Source: Symbiodinium natans (Eukaryota; Sar; Dinophyceae; Suessiales; Symbiodiniaceae). Taken from it: a stretch of 64,000 nucleotides of DNA. Below the pieces are notes generated by a model that saw nothing but the letters and a program-made list of their open reading frames with translations, ran no database searches and had not been told where the DNA came from. Position 1 is the stretch's first letter; the number at the start of each line of letters is the position of its first letter. The DNA lies in NCBI GenBank assembly GCA_905221605.1, contig CAJNDS010002301.1, positions 717,692 through 781,691 of the forward strand, written 5' to 3'. Both the position numbers and the translations under genes were made by a program. Shown in pieces: positions 53,620-63,965 of this stretch.

Positions 53620-53690
53620 GCTGTACAGCCGATGCAGCGCTTGTGATCTGCGTCAGGCACCTCGACTGCGAGCACGGAGCGGGGACAGGC
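53620..53690 (-). CDS. Candidate Cys-containing exon
   Basis: On the minus strand CTCGCAG| opens E-V-P-D-A-D-H-K-R-C-I-G-C-T-A. The C-x-x-C spacing and a nearby short exon-like E-C-Q-Q-G with a GTAAGC donor (about 54280-54293) suggest a Cys-rich extracellular protein, possibly the gene whose signal-anchor-like exon is at 54725-54805. This is weak evidence. Confidence 0.3.
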
Positions 53691-54724
53691 TCAGGGATGA
53701 GGGTTTTAGAGACGTTTAGGGTTTGGGGTTTGGGGTTTAGGGTTTATAGGGTATAGGGTATAGGGTTTAGGGTTTAGGGTTTAGGGTTTAGGGTTTAGGG
53801 TTTAGGGTTGAGGACCCTAAACCCTAGATGTGAAACCCTTAACCCTAAACCCTAAACCCGATGTGAGGCTTGGGGTGTTGTAGAAACTGAATTCAGGTGT
53901 CTTTGCATACTGGCTTCAAAGTCTGCGCGGCCTGCGCATAGATGATTCAGCTATCCTCAAGGCACCGTCTGGGCCCCAATAAACCCAAAAATCCCCAAAC
54001 CCCAAACCCTACGAACCCGAAGAACTCCAACAACCGGGATAATCCGAAAAAAAAAACCTAAACCCCAATACCCGAAGCACCCTGAGAACCCTCACAACCC
54101 TGAAAAGCCTAAAACCCTGAACCCTAATACCGGAAGAACCCTAAACCCTAATACCCGAAGAACCCTAAACCCTAACCCTAAACCCCTAATACCCGAAGAG
54201 CCCTAACCCTGAACCCTAAACCCTAAACCCTACATGTTTGATCTGCAACCATGAAGGGCAGTGAGCCGACTCGGCGCTTACCTTGTTGGCACTCCTGCGA
54301 CCCCAATTTGAGAAACTTAGGGTTTAGGGTTTAGGGTTTAGGGTTTAGAGTTTAGGGTTTAGGGTTTAGGGGCTTAGGGCTTAGGGGTTGTTACGGGCTA
54401 GGGTTTCGGGATGCTGCTTGACCAACCCACTGAACTACTCGACAAGCCACACGAGCTACGAAGCCCCCCACGAAGCCGCCTTGTGTGCAGACGAAGAGGG
54501 GTTCCTTGTCTGGATCCCCTGATCATCCAAGCCAAGAAGCCCTAAACCTGCTACCTCTAGACTGCAACATCCTCAAGCCCGCCCAAACCCTCCTACGAAG
54601 CCCTATTCCCTCAACCCTAAACCATCCCGTTAAGCCTTATTCCCTCGACCCCTAAGCCCCCAAGAACGTTAGCAAACCCTAAACCCTGAACCCTAAACCG
54701 TAAACCCTAAACCCTCAACCCTAA

Positions 54725-54805
54725 ACCCAGCAGCTCGCCAAATGCCAGGGCACACAACGACAGTGCAGGAGCCAGCAGGAGCAGAACTGACAACCTGCGC
54801 TTGCC
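54725..54805 (-). CDS. Candidate signal-peptide or membrane-anchor exon
   Basis: A minus-strand frame reads G-K-R-R-L-S-V-L-L-L-L-A-P-A-L-S-L-C-A-L, then A-F-G-E-L-L: a basic start and an 18-residue hydrophobic core ending in small residues, as in a signal peptide. It is flanked by CCCTAAA on the left and TTTAGGGG on the right, the usual setting of an exon here. It could start a secreted protein whose Cys-rich exons lie at 53.6-54.3 kb. Confidence 0.4.
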
Positions 54806-54840
54806 AGGATGTAGGAGACATCATGTCTATAGGCTTGTGT

Positions 54841-54915
54841 GGGGTTTAGGGGTTTAGGGGTTTAGGGGTTTAGGGGTTTAGGGGTTTAGGGGTTTAGGGG
54901 TTTAGGGGTTTAGGA
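54841..54915. repeat. (TTTAGGGG)n 8-bp array
   Basis: Nine to ten perfect 8-bp units, a telomere-like motif with an extra G, clearly separate in period from the 7-bp arrays. Confidence 0.95.
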
Positions 54916-55376
54916 GGGCTCAGGGGTGTAGGGCTGTAAGGCTTGTGGGGTTTAGGGGAGTATGGGCTTGCGGGTTTAGGGATTGAGGTTTTGCTCGAGA
55001 GCCCAGCGCCTCTGAGTCTGAACATGTGGTCAGCTGAATGATGGTACATTCAGAGGGAGAAGGCCTCAGCTATAGTCCTCAATGTATCCACCCACGGAGG
55101 ACTGCGCAAAGTTCTATAATGCCATTGCTTCTTGCTGTTGAGTCTACAGGTGCAGGAAGCCAAAACCACGATTATGCCATGGTAAAATAGTTCTCTCTTA
55201 CTCAGAACGTCCATGTGCGGGGCTTCTCCTTACATTGGCCTTGGGTTGGCAGTTCGGGCGCAGCGGTGTATGCCATGTACAGCATAGGGTCTGTGGGACA
55301 TGGCCAACGCGCAAGACGCGAAATGCCTGCAACACCAAGACATGAGCGAACTACCGCCCCATATGGGGGTTTACGC

Positions 55377-55450
55377 TATTAGGGGTACCTTCTTGGGGGT
55401 CCTGATTACAAGGGGATCCTACTATTTTGGGTAAAGGGGTCCCGTACTTT
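55377..55450. mobile_element. Dispersed element, family D, copy 2
   Basis: GGGGGTCCTGATTACAAGGG, then GATCCTACTATTTTGGG. It matches the copy at 45030-45112 closely in the core. Confidence 0.65.
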
Positions 55451-55738
55451 CGCTCCACACTGGCGGCCCAACGAAGCAACTTGAGCTCAGAGCATTAAGT
55501 CGCAGAAGTGCTAGCAAAGGATCACTCTTAACACCACAACTTGAGAAAACAATCTGGACCCCCTCCTATATGGAGAAGTTACAGTCTTGAGTTGCAAAGG
55601 TTTCTCGGGAATCTGTGGTTTAAGATGACTCTCTCCACAGCCACTTCCATGTCAGGCACGGCCTTATACTGCGCGCAGCAAGGTCCGCGCTAATGCCACC
55701 TTCGCAGGGCTGAAAGTGGCTACAAGCTTTTATACTCG

Positions 55739-55768
55739 TTGGGATGTTCCCCCTTGTACTACCAGGGT
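55739..55768. mobile_element. Family A element, left end only
   Basis: TTGGGATGTTCCCCCTTGTA, then CTACCAG, after which unrelated sequence follows. It is the mirror of the right-half fragments at 20.8 and 23.0 kb. Confidence 0.65.
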
Positions 55769-56716
55769 GTTGGCGGAGATCCCTCTCACGGCATGGGAGA
55801 CCCACCTCCCCTAGCCGACCTCATCACCATTCCTCCAAGTGCCCTAACACAGAAACACTGGCTCATGGAAGCCCCACTCTCCAACTCTAGCTCTGAAGCC
55901 CTAAGCCCTAAGCAAAGCAGAAAAGCAGAAGCCCTCGACATGCAGATGGGGTTGCTGTCACCGGGTTGCTTTCGAAAAAAGTTGAATCCTCCTTGCAAAG
56001 AGACCCCCGAGCTCTCGGAAACCCCACGGATTGCCCGTGCCCAAAGGCCCGTGACCCACGTATGCCATGGGCTCTCGAAAAGTGAGAAACCGAAGGAGAT
56101 CTGCAGAACTTCCCTACTAAACCCTAAACCCTAAACCCTATAAACCCTATAAACCCCATAAACCCTGGACCCCGACCCTGGCGCAAAATCAAAGATCAAA
56201 AAGCAACTCTTGGAGCATCTAGTTGCAATCAGGGACTGGCCCAGATGCCAAGCCCTGAACCCCCCCGCTGAATCATGAGCTTGGGGTTTAGGGTTTAGGG
56301 TTTGGGGTTTAGGGTTTGGGGTTTAGGGTTTAGCGTTTAGGATTTAGGGTTTAGGGTTTGGGGTTTAGGATTTAGGGTTTAGGGTTCCCAAAACCCTGAA
56401 TCGTAGGGTTGAGGGTTGAGGGTTTTTGGTTTAGGCTTTAGGGTTAGGGTTTAGGAAATCCCCCATCCTGCCGCTGAAGCCTATGAACCCTGTAGCCTAC
56501 AGAACCCCTCATCCACCCCCAACCTGTACCCAACCACGCAAGCCCCAAAACCCAAACGCCTAACCACTCTCAAAAGCCCTGAAGCTCCTAAACCCTAAGC
56601 CCGAAATCTAAACTCCTAAACCCTAAACCCTGAACCCAAAACCCCAAACCCTAAACCCTAACCCTGAACCCTAAACCCCCTAAACCCTGAACCCCGGAGT
56701 GCAGAGCATATCCATA

Positions 56717-56765
56717 CCTTGAAGGAGGCCAAGGTAGACTCCATCCAGAACGCCTTCACCAAATG
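56717..56765 (-). CDS. Candidate short exon
   Basis: TTTGGTGAAG|GCG opens A-F-W-M-E-S-T-L-A-S-F-K and ends CTTCAAG|GTATGG. Both splice signals are good. The antisense frame also reads well (E-A-K-V-D-S-I-Q-N-A-F-T-K). It is flanked by CCCTAAA on the left and a long TTTAGGG array on the right. Confidence 0.35.
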
Positions 56766-56789
56766 AGGGCTCACATGTGCTTTAGGTTG

Positions 56790-56945
56790 AGTTGCGGTTT
56801 AGGGTTTAGGGTTTAGGGTTTAGGGTTTAGGGTTTAGGGTTTAGGGTTTAGGGTTTAGGGTTTAGGGTTTAGGGTTTAGGGTTTAGGGTTGTTTAGGGTT
56901 TAGGGTTTAGGGTTTAGGGTTTAGGGTTTAGGGTTTAGGGTTTAC
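56790..56945. repeat. Longest TTTAGGG array in the window
   Basis: About 21 units of TTTAGGG, perfect except for one GTTTAGGGTTG interruption near 56890. It lies next to the candidate exon at 56717-56765. Confidence 0.95.
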
Positions 56946-57470
56946 GGGGGCGCATGTGTTTCTATCTGTAACGTCCAGGGTTTAGGATTGAGAGGTTGAC
57001 AGTAGTACATTCCCTCTTATAAGGGATGTCCTCACTTCGGAGATAAGACATCTCAAATCCATAGATGGTTGTGCAAACACCTGAGAAGGGCGATAGGCGT
57101 TAAAGCCTCAAATTGAACTCTCGGGATTCCTGACCGAACGTTATGGCGCATGGCAGGTAAACAAACACGACCTTCAACAATCCTTACGCCAGATAAGTTA
57201 ACCCAGTACGTTTCATCCATAGCTACACCGCCCGCCGACCCACTACATCATGTGATCTTTTCGCCCGGCTACAAGGATCGGATAAGATTCAGAAAATTAA
57301 TTCGTCTACCCTAAACTCTAAACCCCAAACCCTAAACCCTAAAACCCCAAAACCTATAGAGGCCTCCCTCAAAGATATTGGTTGGAGCTGGCTGTGGACT
57401 ATCACTGCCAATACCGAAGGCGTGTTTCCACCAAACCGCCAACCCAAGTGAACATAGAAGAGATTTACTC

Positions 57471-57556
57471 GTTTAGGGTTTAGGGTTTAGGGTTTAGGGT
57501 GTAGGGTTTAGGGTTTAGGGTTTAGGGTTTAGGGTTTAGGGTTTAGGGTTTAGGGT
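57471..57556. repeat. TTTAGGG array
   Basis: About 12 units with one GTGTAGGG variant. The surrounding 56950-57580 holds no exon that I could support. Confidence 0.95.
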
Positions 57557-58056
57557 GAGCCCAGTAGCCATATTTCAATAAGGGCACCCTGTTTTGGGTT
57601 GCTTACTATTCTAGGGAACCTTGAACCCCCAAAAAAGGGAAACGGGTATCACTGGGCCACCAAGCTGGGGATCAAACACCTCCCAAGGTCCCAGATTTCT
57701 GGAGTACCCTGCACCTGCGCCTACTAAGCGCCCCAAAAACAGCCGCGGCATGCGCATGGCAGCCGTAACACACCATCTATTTGGGAATTCGAGGATCAGT
57801 TTCGGGTTTGGGGGGTTTAGGGGTCTCGGACGGCCGCAGCCGGTAGATGACCGCAGGAACCCTCCCCCTGGGCCACAGCCTGTCGTGTTGCTCGCCTTAG
57901 CTGGGGGGCAGGCTTGCAGACACCCTCACCCGGGTTTCGGGTTTAGGGTTTAGGGTGTAGGGTTTAAGGTTTAAGGTTTAGGGTTTAGGGTTTAAGGGCA
58001 ACTCTTTAAACCCAAACGCTATAACCGACGGGTTCTGGTCGGGGATCAGCCTAGAA

Positions 58057-58107
58057 TACTCTATCGGGTACCTCATTCCCTCATTTCTTCCTAAGAACCA
58101 GCAGTAA
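58057..58107. mobile_element. Family B element, partial
   Basis: GGGTACCTCATTCCCTCATT, then TCTTCCTAAGAACCAGCAGT. It corresponds to the right arm of the element at 27976-28078. Confidence 0.55.
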
Positions 58108-58560
58108 GATAGCCCTATCCCCCGAGTCGGCAGAGAGTCGACATTCACGGAATAACTTGAGACGTGGTAAGCCCTAAAGCTCAGCGTTTAAAGGTTTTTG
58201 GGGCTTAGCAGCTTAGGTTTTTTTTTGTTTCTTGGGCCAGGGGGGGGGGGGTTGATGAGAAGGTGATGACTCATGAACCAGGGTCTGCCCCGCGCTACTA
58301 GTCTCCCTCTATCCATCCTTCATAACATGTCCTGTCATGCGATCCTACAAGCAAATTCATGCTCTGGGCCACGGTGGTGGGGTCTGACAGCTCAACCCTA
58401 AACCCTAGACCATACACCCTGGCCCTGCACAGACCTAAACCCCAAGACCTTGCTATGAAGCTGGTTGCCCCTTATCAAGAATCAAACTCCAGAACCTCCT
58501 TCGAGCCACTAACCTCGCCTGAAACGCAAAAAAGAACTGAACAAAATCATCCAGCAAGGT

Positions 58561-61500
58561 GTCGGTAGTGGAGGTAGTTATACTGAAGCTCGACGTCGTG
58601 GAGGTGCTGGACATTGATGTCGTGCTGCTGCCTCATGCACAGAAACAGCCAAGCGCGAAACGCTCATCGCGTTCGCAGGCTGCCCTTCGAGGGGCATCTG
58701 AGGCCGAGGTGGGTCAGGGCCTCCTACTTGCTCCGATTGCCATAGGCGCCGTTCACCGGTTCCCCCGAACGAACATCTAGAACACCTCAACTGCGAGGAG
58801 TTTCCTCCACACCTAGAGGGAATTTCAGAGCTCACCCAGAACATGAGCCAGGCTCATGTCTTCCGCTTGGGAGCGCGCTTAGAGCTGGAGCTAGCCTAGC
58901 CCTTGCAGCCATCTGACATTGCTTGCTACATGAGACACTCTTGGATCACATGTCGCAGGCAAAGTCTTCGGGTTTCGTAGCAGTTCGCTTCCAAGACAAG
59001 TTTCGTGAACTGCTGGTCGTCAGCGTGGTTATGGAGGTGGTCGTCGTCACAGTCGAAGAGGACGTCCTTACCGTGGCAGTCTACCTCCCTTGAGCATGAT
59101 TCTGGTGCTAGGGATAAGGCAGATTAACTACCCCTTCTTCCCTAAAGCCCTGTGCCCCTTTCTTCCCCCAAGCCTAAACCCTAATACATCCTAAGCCCCA
59201 GTCCCTAAACCTTCCTAAGCACTCGGATCCCAGCCCTCAGATCACAGCGCATGCAAAGATGGAAGGTCTGGAGGCTTCAGGCTTGGGGGGGTTTAGAGAT
59301 CTTGCAGTTCTCGGCAGGCTTTAGAAAAAAGGACTATAGGGAACCATAGGGCGTATAGGCCTTTAGGCCTTCAGGCCTTTGAGACTTTAGGGTTTTAGGT
59401 GTACAGAGTTCAGGGCTTATAGGACTATAGAGCTTCAGGGGCTCAGGGCTCTCAAAAAAAGGCGGCCTGGGAGAAGTGACTTTAAAGAGAGTCCTGGATG
59501 CAATTTAGAGCCACAGTCCGAGACTTCTCGGAAACTCCTCCAAAACTCCCCTAAACCCTAAACCCTAAACCCTAAACCCTAAACCCTAAACCCTAAACCC
59601 TAAACTCACTTGACATTGTAAGTTGCCGCGTGGTCGCGTCTCCGTGGTCAGCGTGGAGCTGGTGGTGGCGGTGCTTGTCAGGCTCGTGGAGGACCTCGGA
59701 GTGATGCTCCTAGACCTCACCTCTCAAGAGTTTAGGGTTTAGGGTTTAGGGTTTAGGGTTTAGGGTTTAGGGTTTAGGGTTTAGGGTTTAGGGTTTGGGG
59801 GGGGGGGGGGGGGGTAGCTACAAAACCCTAAACCATTCAAAGCACGCCCCAAGTATCTCTTGCTAAACGATCTAGGGGGTACCTTCAATGAGGGCGCTTA
59901 GGGAAACTGAAAGGGTATTTTGGGAACGGAGGGGCTGCCGAGGCCGACCGGCTAAGGGGATTTGGGTTCAGTTCGTGGTCTCGGGTTTCGGGGCCGAAGG
60001 GAGTTGTAGGGTTTGGGGCTTGTGATGTAAGGCTTTGGGCTGGAAGGGTTTGGGGGGCCCCAAAAGCAGCAGTATTGCTCATTTCGGAAACCCTGCACCC
60101 GAAACCCAGTCAACCCTAAACCCCGGCGTGTGTTAGTTTTTTTTGTCATGCTCAATGGGCGTAGAGCTTCGGGGTAGTAGGATGTAAGTAAGGCTTAAGC
60201 CCTAAACCCTAAGCCCCAAACCCTAAACCCCAAACCCTAAACCCTTGCATGTCACACATTGTGGAAGAAAACTCCGAGAGTGCTCTACTTATAGTCGACG
60301 CCTGGTACTCCTCAGATGCACGGCGCAGCGCCAAGAATCCTAACCCTAAAAACTATAACCAGAGTTCCTAGGTTTTGGGGTTTAGGGGTAGTCTTTAGGG
60401 CGCGGGATTTGGGGTTTGGGGTTTGGGGTTTAGGGTTGGGGGTTTAGGGTTTAGGGTTGATGGTTGAGGGGTTAGGGTTGAGGGACCAGAAGCTTGAAGG
60501 GAAAGGTATACCTTCTGGAGACGTGCCACGTGCGAGACATGGCGGGGGGTCTTGAGACAAGTGTCGTGGTGGATGTGGAGGTGGATGTCGTGCTGGAACT
60601 TTGGGTTGTGCTCGTCGTGACCTCGGGGATTGAGGATCGCAACACCGCCCCCCCCCCCCCCCCCCCCCGAACCCCAACCTGAGATGGAGCCGCCACGCGA
60701 CAAACCTGAAGCGCTGAGCTCTTCACACCTTAAATTTGCTGGGCCCTTGAGACGCTATGAAAACGTTCCCTGAAGAAGGTTTCGCCTTAAATCAAATCAG
60801 ATGCCTACCTAGCACTGTTTCGTGGGATTTAAGCTTAGACAAGGGAATGCATGCAAACCCCTTAAACCCTAAACCCTAAACCCTAAAGCCCAAACCCTAA
60901 ACCCTAAACCCTAAACCTTATAAACCCTAAGCCCTAAACCCTGAACTCGACACCCGCACAAAAATGAGGGATGAGTGCTCCCCCGAACTCCATGATTCCC
61001 TACTAAGAGCTGAACCCCGGGTGCCACCTCGGAAGCCCACCTAAATCCCTCAACCCTAGACGTAAACCCTAAACCCTGAACCCTAAACCCTAAACCCTAA
61101 TTCCTAGACCCTAATTCCTACACCCTAATTCCTAAACCTAAGCCAACACCAAAGAGTGCATAGGTAATCGACCCCGAACCCTAAAACCCTACACTCGGGG
61201 ACCCCCTAACAATGGGACATTGGCAAGAGCCTGCCTCCAGAGCTTAGGGTTTAGGCTTCAGGGTTTAGGGCTAGGGTTTAGGGTTTGGGGTTTAGGGTTT
61301 CGGGTTTAGGGTCTAATCATAGGGTTTAGGGTTCAAAGCGGTGGGCTTCCCAATGAGCTTGCCGAAGTCCCAGGTGGAAGCTTTTCTTGCCAAGGCTCTG
61401 GGCAATGAGGGGCCCTTATCCTACAGGTTCCTAAGTAACCCGGGAATACAAACAGGGCTCCCTTTTTTATACATGGGCAGCTTTATGAATAGGAAGCCAA

Positions 61501-63627
61501 ACAAAGGGAAACGGGGGGGGGGGCAATGGCCCACTCACGCAAACCTCTCTCTTCGCTGAATCGCAGGGGTCGAGCGGCGGAGGTTTGCGTGACCGTCGTG
61601 CTTGACGACGTGCTGCTCACGGACGTGCTGGAGGTGCTGGAGCTAGAGGTGCTGGTGCTCGAGGTGGTGGAGCTGGTGGTGGAGGTGCTGGAGGTGGAGG
61701 TACCTTGGTTGCTAGGCACGATCCGACAAAACCCCTGCAACGTAAGGCCCCCCAAGAAAGCCTACATCCTCAGCTGAAGCACGTCTGCTCACGGCAATTC
61801 CGCACCTCCAAACCTTAGAGCTCCCCAAGCCTATTTGAGCCCCATATAAGCCCTATACAAGCCCTATATGAGTCCTACAACAAGCTGCAAACCCGGTCCT
61901 GAACACTGCCCCAAACCCAAAACAAGGCTGATGTCAGGCCGTGCTTGCTCTTCGGGCTTTGAGGGCCTGCAAGCTTGCGTGTCGAGGCACCGGTCTCTCG
62001 GCTTTGGGGTTGAAGGCTTAAAGGTTGAGAGCCTAAACCCCAAACCCTGAACCCTAAACGTTGTAAGGGTTTACAGGATTTAGGGTCACGGGTTTTTGAA
62101 GTTCGGGCTTCAGGGACTTGAGGAAGGAGGTTTCCGGGCTCTCGATCCCGCAGCCTGCACCAGGGTTCAGCATCTGAGTGTTTTGGGCTTAGGGCTTTTG
62201 GTTGTTTTTTTGGTTTGGGCCCTCTGGCCCTATGCCCCCGAGACCCTAAACCCGAAACCCGAAACCCTAAACCCTAAACCCTAAAGGCTGCAAGAGCTAC
62301 TCGTCGAAGTGGAGGTCGAAGTGGAGGAGAGGCTCGTCCTTGACACTTGGGTGCGTTAACAGGGTGCAGGCTTACAGACCTTTTTGGGGTTTAGGGTTTA
62401 GGGTTTAGGGTTTAGGGTTACGATTTAGGGCTTAGGGCCAGTGTGGGGTTTCGGGTGCGGACTTACATAAGATTCAGGGTTTAGGTCCGGTTTAGGGCAG
62501 AAGGCCTAGGGAATGAGCCGGTCTCGCATCTTGGGCCGCGGTTTCCCGACCCACCTCCCTCCAAAACCTACGGGACGCAACTGTGATGGCTAGGTCCTTA
62601 TTTTCTGGGCCGGCGGTCACCAACTACTCTTTGGCACCATGTCTGGTCCATTTCGTAGTAGCATATGAGCTTGGGAAAATCCAGAAGCTGCATCGCGAAG
62701 CTTATGGATATGCTAAATCTAGACCGTCCTTGCGAAGACCGAGTGCAGACGACAAGCAACATGAACATGGGGTTTTGGGTTCAGGGCATACCTGCTCCTG
62801 ACTGCACATGGTCCTGGTCAGAAGTCTATTCGGACGCCTATCTTTCTCCCGAGGTTTCCCAAAGAACGACGAGAGAAGGCTCCTTTCTGAAGGCATGAAC
62901 CCGTTCTGAGGCTGTTCATTTGAATCCATGCTCTAAACACCAACAATGAAGCCGTAAACTCGATCAACCCAAAGAACTGTGGGTGAAACCCCGGGGGGCT
63001 GAACCTAGGGTTTATAGGGTTTAGGGTTCAGGAAAGCTGTAGATGAACCTACTTCAGCCCTATACACCCTCAACATCCAGCACCCCTCAAACCTTTAAAC
63101 CCTGAACCATCAAAACCGCGAGCAACCCGTGGCAGTGTAGCTGTCCAAATAACAAGCCCGTCTCTACCTTCAGCCATGATGTCGACCCCAATTTGAAACT
63201 TGCCGATGTAGGATTTTGGGGGTTTAGTTGGACTTAGACTTAGATTCAAGGCATATGTTTTCCACCTAGGCGAAGATTGGCTACGAAATCCCGATGCTAC
63301 GACACTCCCGATTCAGGTCGATGCGTTGTAAGTCATGTTGGGGGCTCATGTAGTCCGTCGGGTTAAGAACACAATCAAAACATGAACCCCCAGACCTATA
63401 ACCCTGTTTTAGCCTTTGTAAAGGTCATCTAACTCTTATAACTTACAACGCTTAAAAACCCTGAGTTAGTATAGAGTTAGTATAATCCATATACCCCTAC
63501 GTTAAACCCTAAACCTCAGGGCCTCCACCCAAAATCTGACAGCCTCAAGCCCACAACGCACATAATCCAGGAAAGCCGCGTGGAGGTAACAGTTGCTGAC
63601 GAACTGGTGGAGATGGTGGTCGACGAG
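58561..63627 (-). CDS. Ser/Thr-rich (mucin-like) protein, at least 7 exons, partial gene
   Basis: Seven minus-strand islands each open into a Ser/Thr-rich frame: about 63627-63574, 62338-62298, 61711-61539, 60620-60512, 59709-59610, 59066-59008 and 58627-58561. Examples are T-S-L-S-S-T-S-T-S-T-S-T-S and T-S-S-T-T-S-S-T-S-T-S-S-S-S. Each can begin right after an AG with one base completing the previous codon, as expected for a duplicated exon. Good GT donors are seen at 61539 (C|GTGAGT), 60512 (AAG|GTATAC) and 59610 (CAA|GTGAGT). Such runs act as O-glycosylated linkers in extracellular proteins; the domain they connect is not visible. The 5' end lies beyond the window and the 3' end is not identified. 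Confidence 0.6.
59549..59605. repeat. CCCTAAA array at the 5' end of a Ser/Thr-gene intron
   Basis: About 8 units. On the coding strand the donor GTGAGTTTAGGG runs straight into the repeat, so the splice signal and the first telomere-type unit overlap. Confidence 0.95.
59610..59709 (-). CDS. Ser/Thr-rich exon bracketed by complementary repeats
   Basis: The clearest example of the intron pattern. The exon (S-I-T-P-R-S-S-T-S-L-T-S-T-A-T-T-S-S-T-L) has CCCTAAA repeats on its left from 59605 down and TTTAGGG repeats on its right from 59727 up. The acceptor is GTCTAG|G and the donor GTGAGT. Confidence 0.7.
59727..59815. repeat. TTTAGGG array followed by poly-G
   Basis: About 10 perfect units from 59727 to about 59797, then about 18 G. 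On the coding strand this is the 3' end of the intron preceding the exon at 59610-59709. Confidence 0.95.
61539..61711 (-). CDS. Longest Ser/Thr-rich exon
   Basis: Reads from C|N-Q-G-T-S-T-S-S-T-S-T-T through about 40 Ser/Thr residues to V-T-Q-T-S-A-A-R-P-L-R-F-S-E-E-R and a GTGAGT donor. The antisense frame (V-L-E-V-L-E-L-E-V) is also open but is the usual mirror image of Ser/Thr repeats. Confidence 0.65.
61720..62290. other. Intron-like spacer
   Basis: Between two Ser/Thr exons. It contains CCCTATA-type words, a GC-balanced stretch at 61925-62010 with no convincing frame, and CCCTAAA copies at 62245-62285. Nothing else is supported. Confidence 0.4.
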
Positions 63628-63854
63628 CTGCCTGGGCTTCTGAGTGTCTTTGCTTTACTGGAGCCGACCCCTTCTTCATGACGCTGTAAAGGGCTTGCGG
63701 TTCAGAGCTCCAGGGTTGAGGTTTCAGGACCCTAAACCCGAACCTACACCCTAAACCCTGAACCCTTTCGCGGGGTGGCCCAGGGGGAGCTGTGGGTATA
63801 CCACAAAATAAAATTCCACGCCGAAGTCTGAGAGTCCATCTACGGGTAGTTTCG

Positions 63855-63965
63855 TGGGCCCCTAATATGGCCCCTTAACCTTTTTTGAAGGGTTCTGAAG
63901 TATGGGCCCCTAATTTGTGTAGGGGTCCGCTTTTAAGAGCCCATACTAAGGGACCATGTAACTAC
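63855..63965. mobile_element. Possible palindromic element at the window end
   Basis: TGGGCCCCTAATATGG recurs as TGGGCCCCTAATTTGTG, and AGTATGGGCCC is mirrored by GAGCCCATACTAAGGG. It resembles the other short inverted-repeat elements but has no second copy here. Confidence 0.4.
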
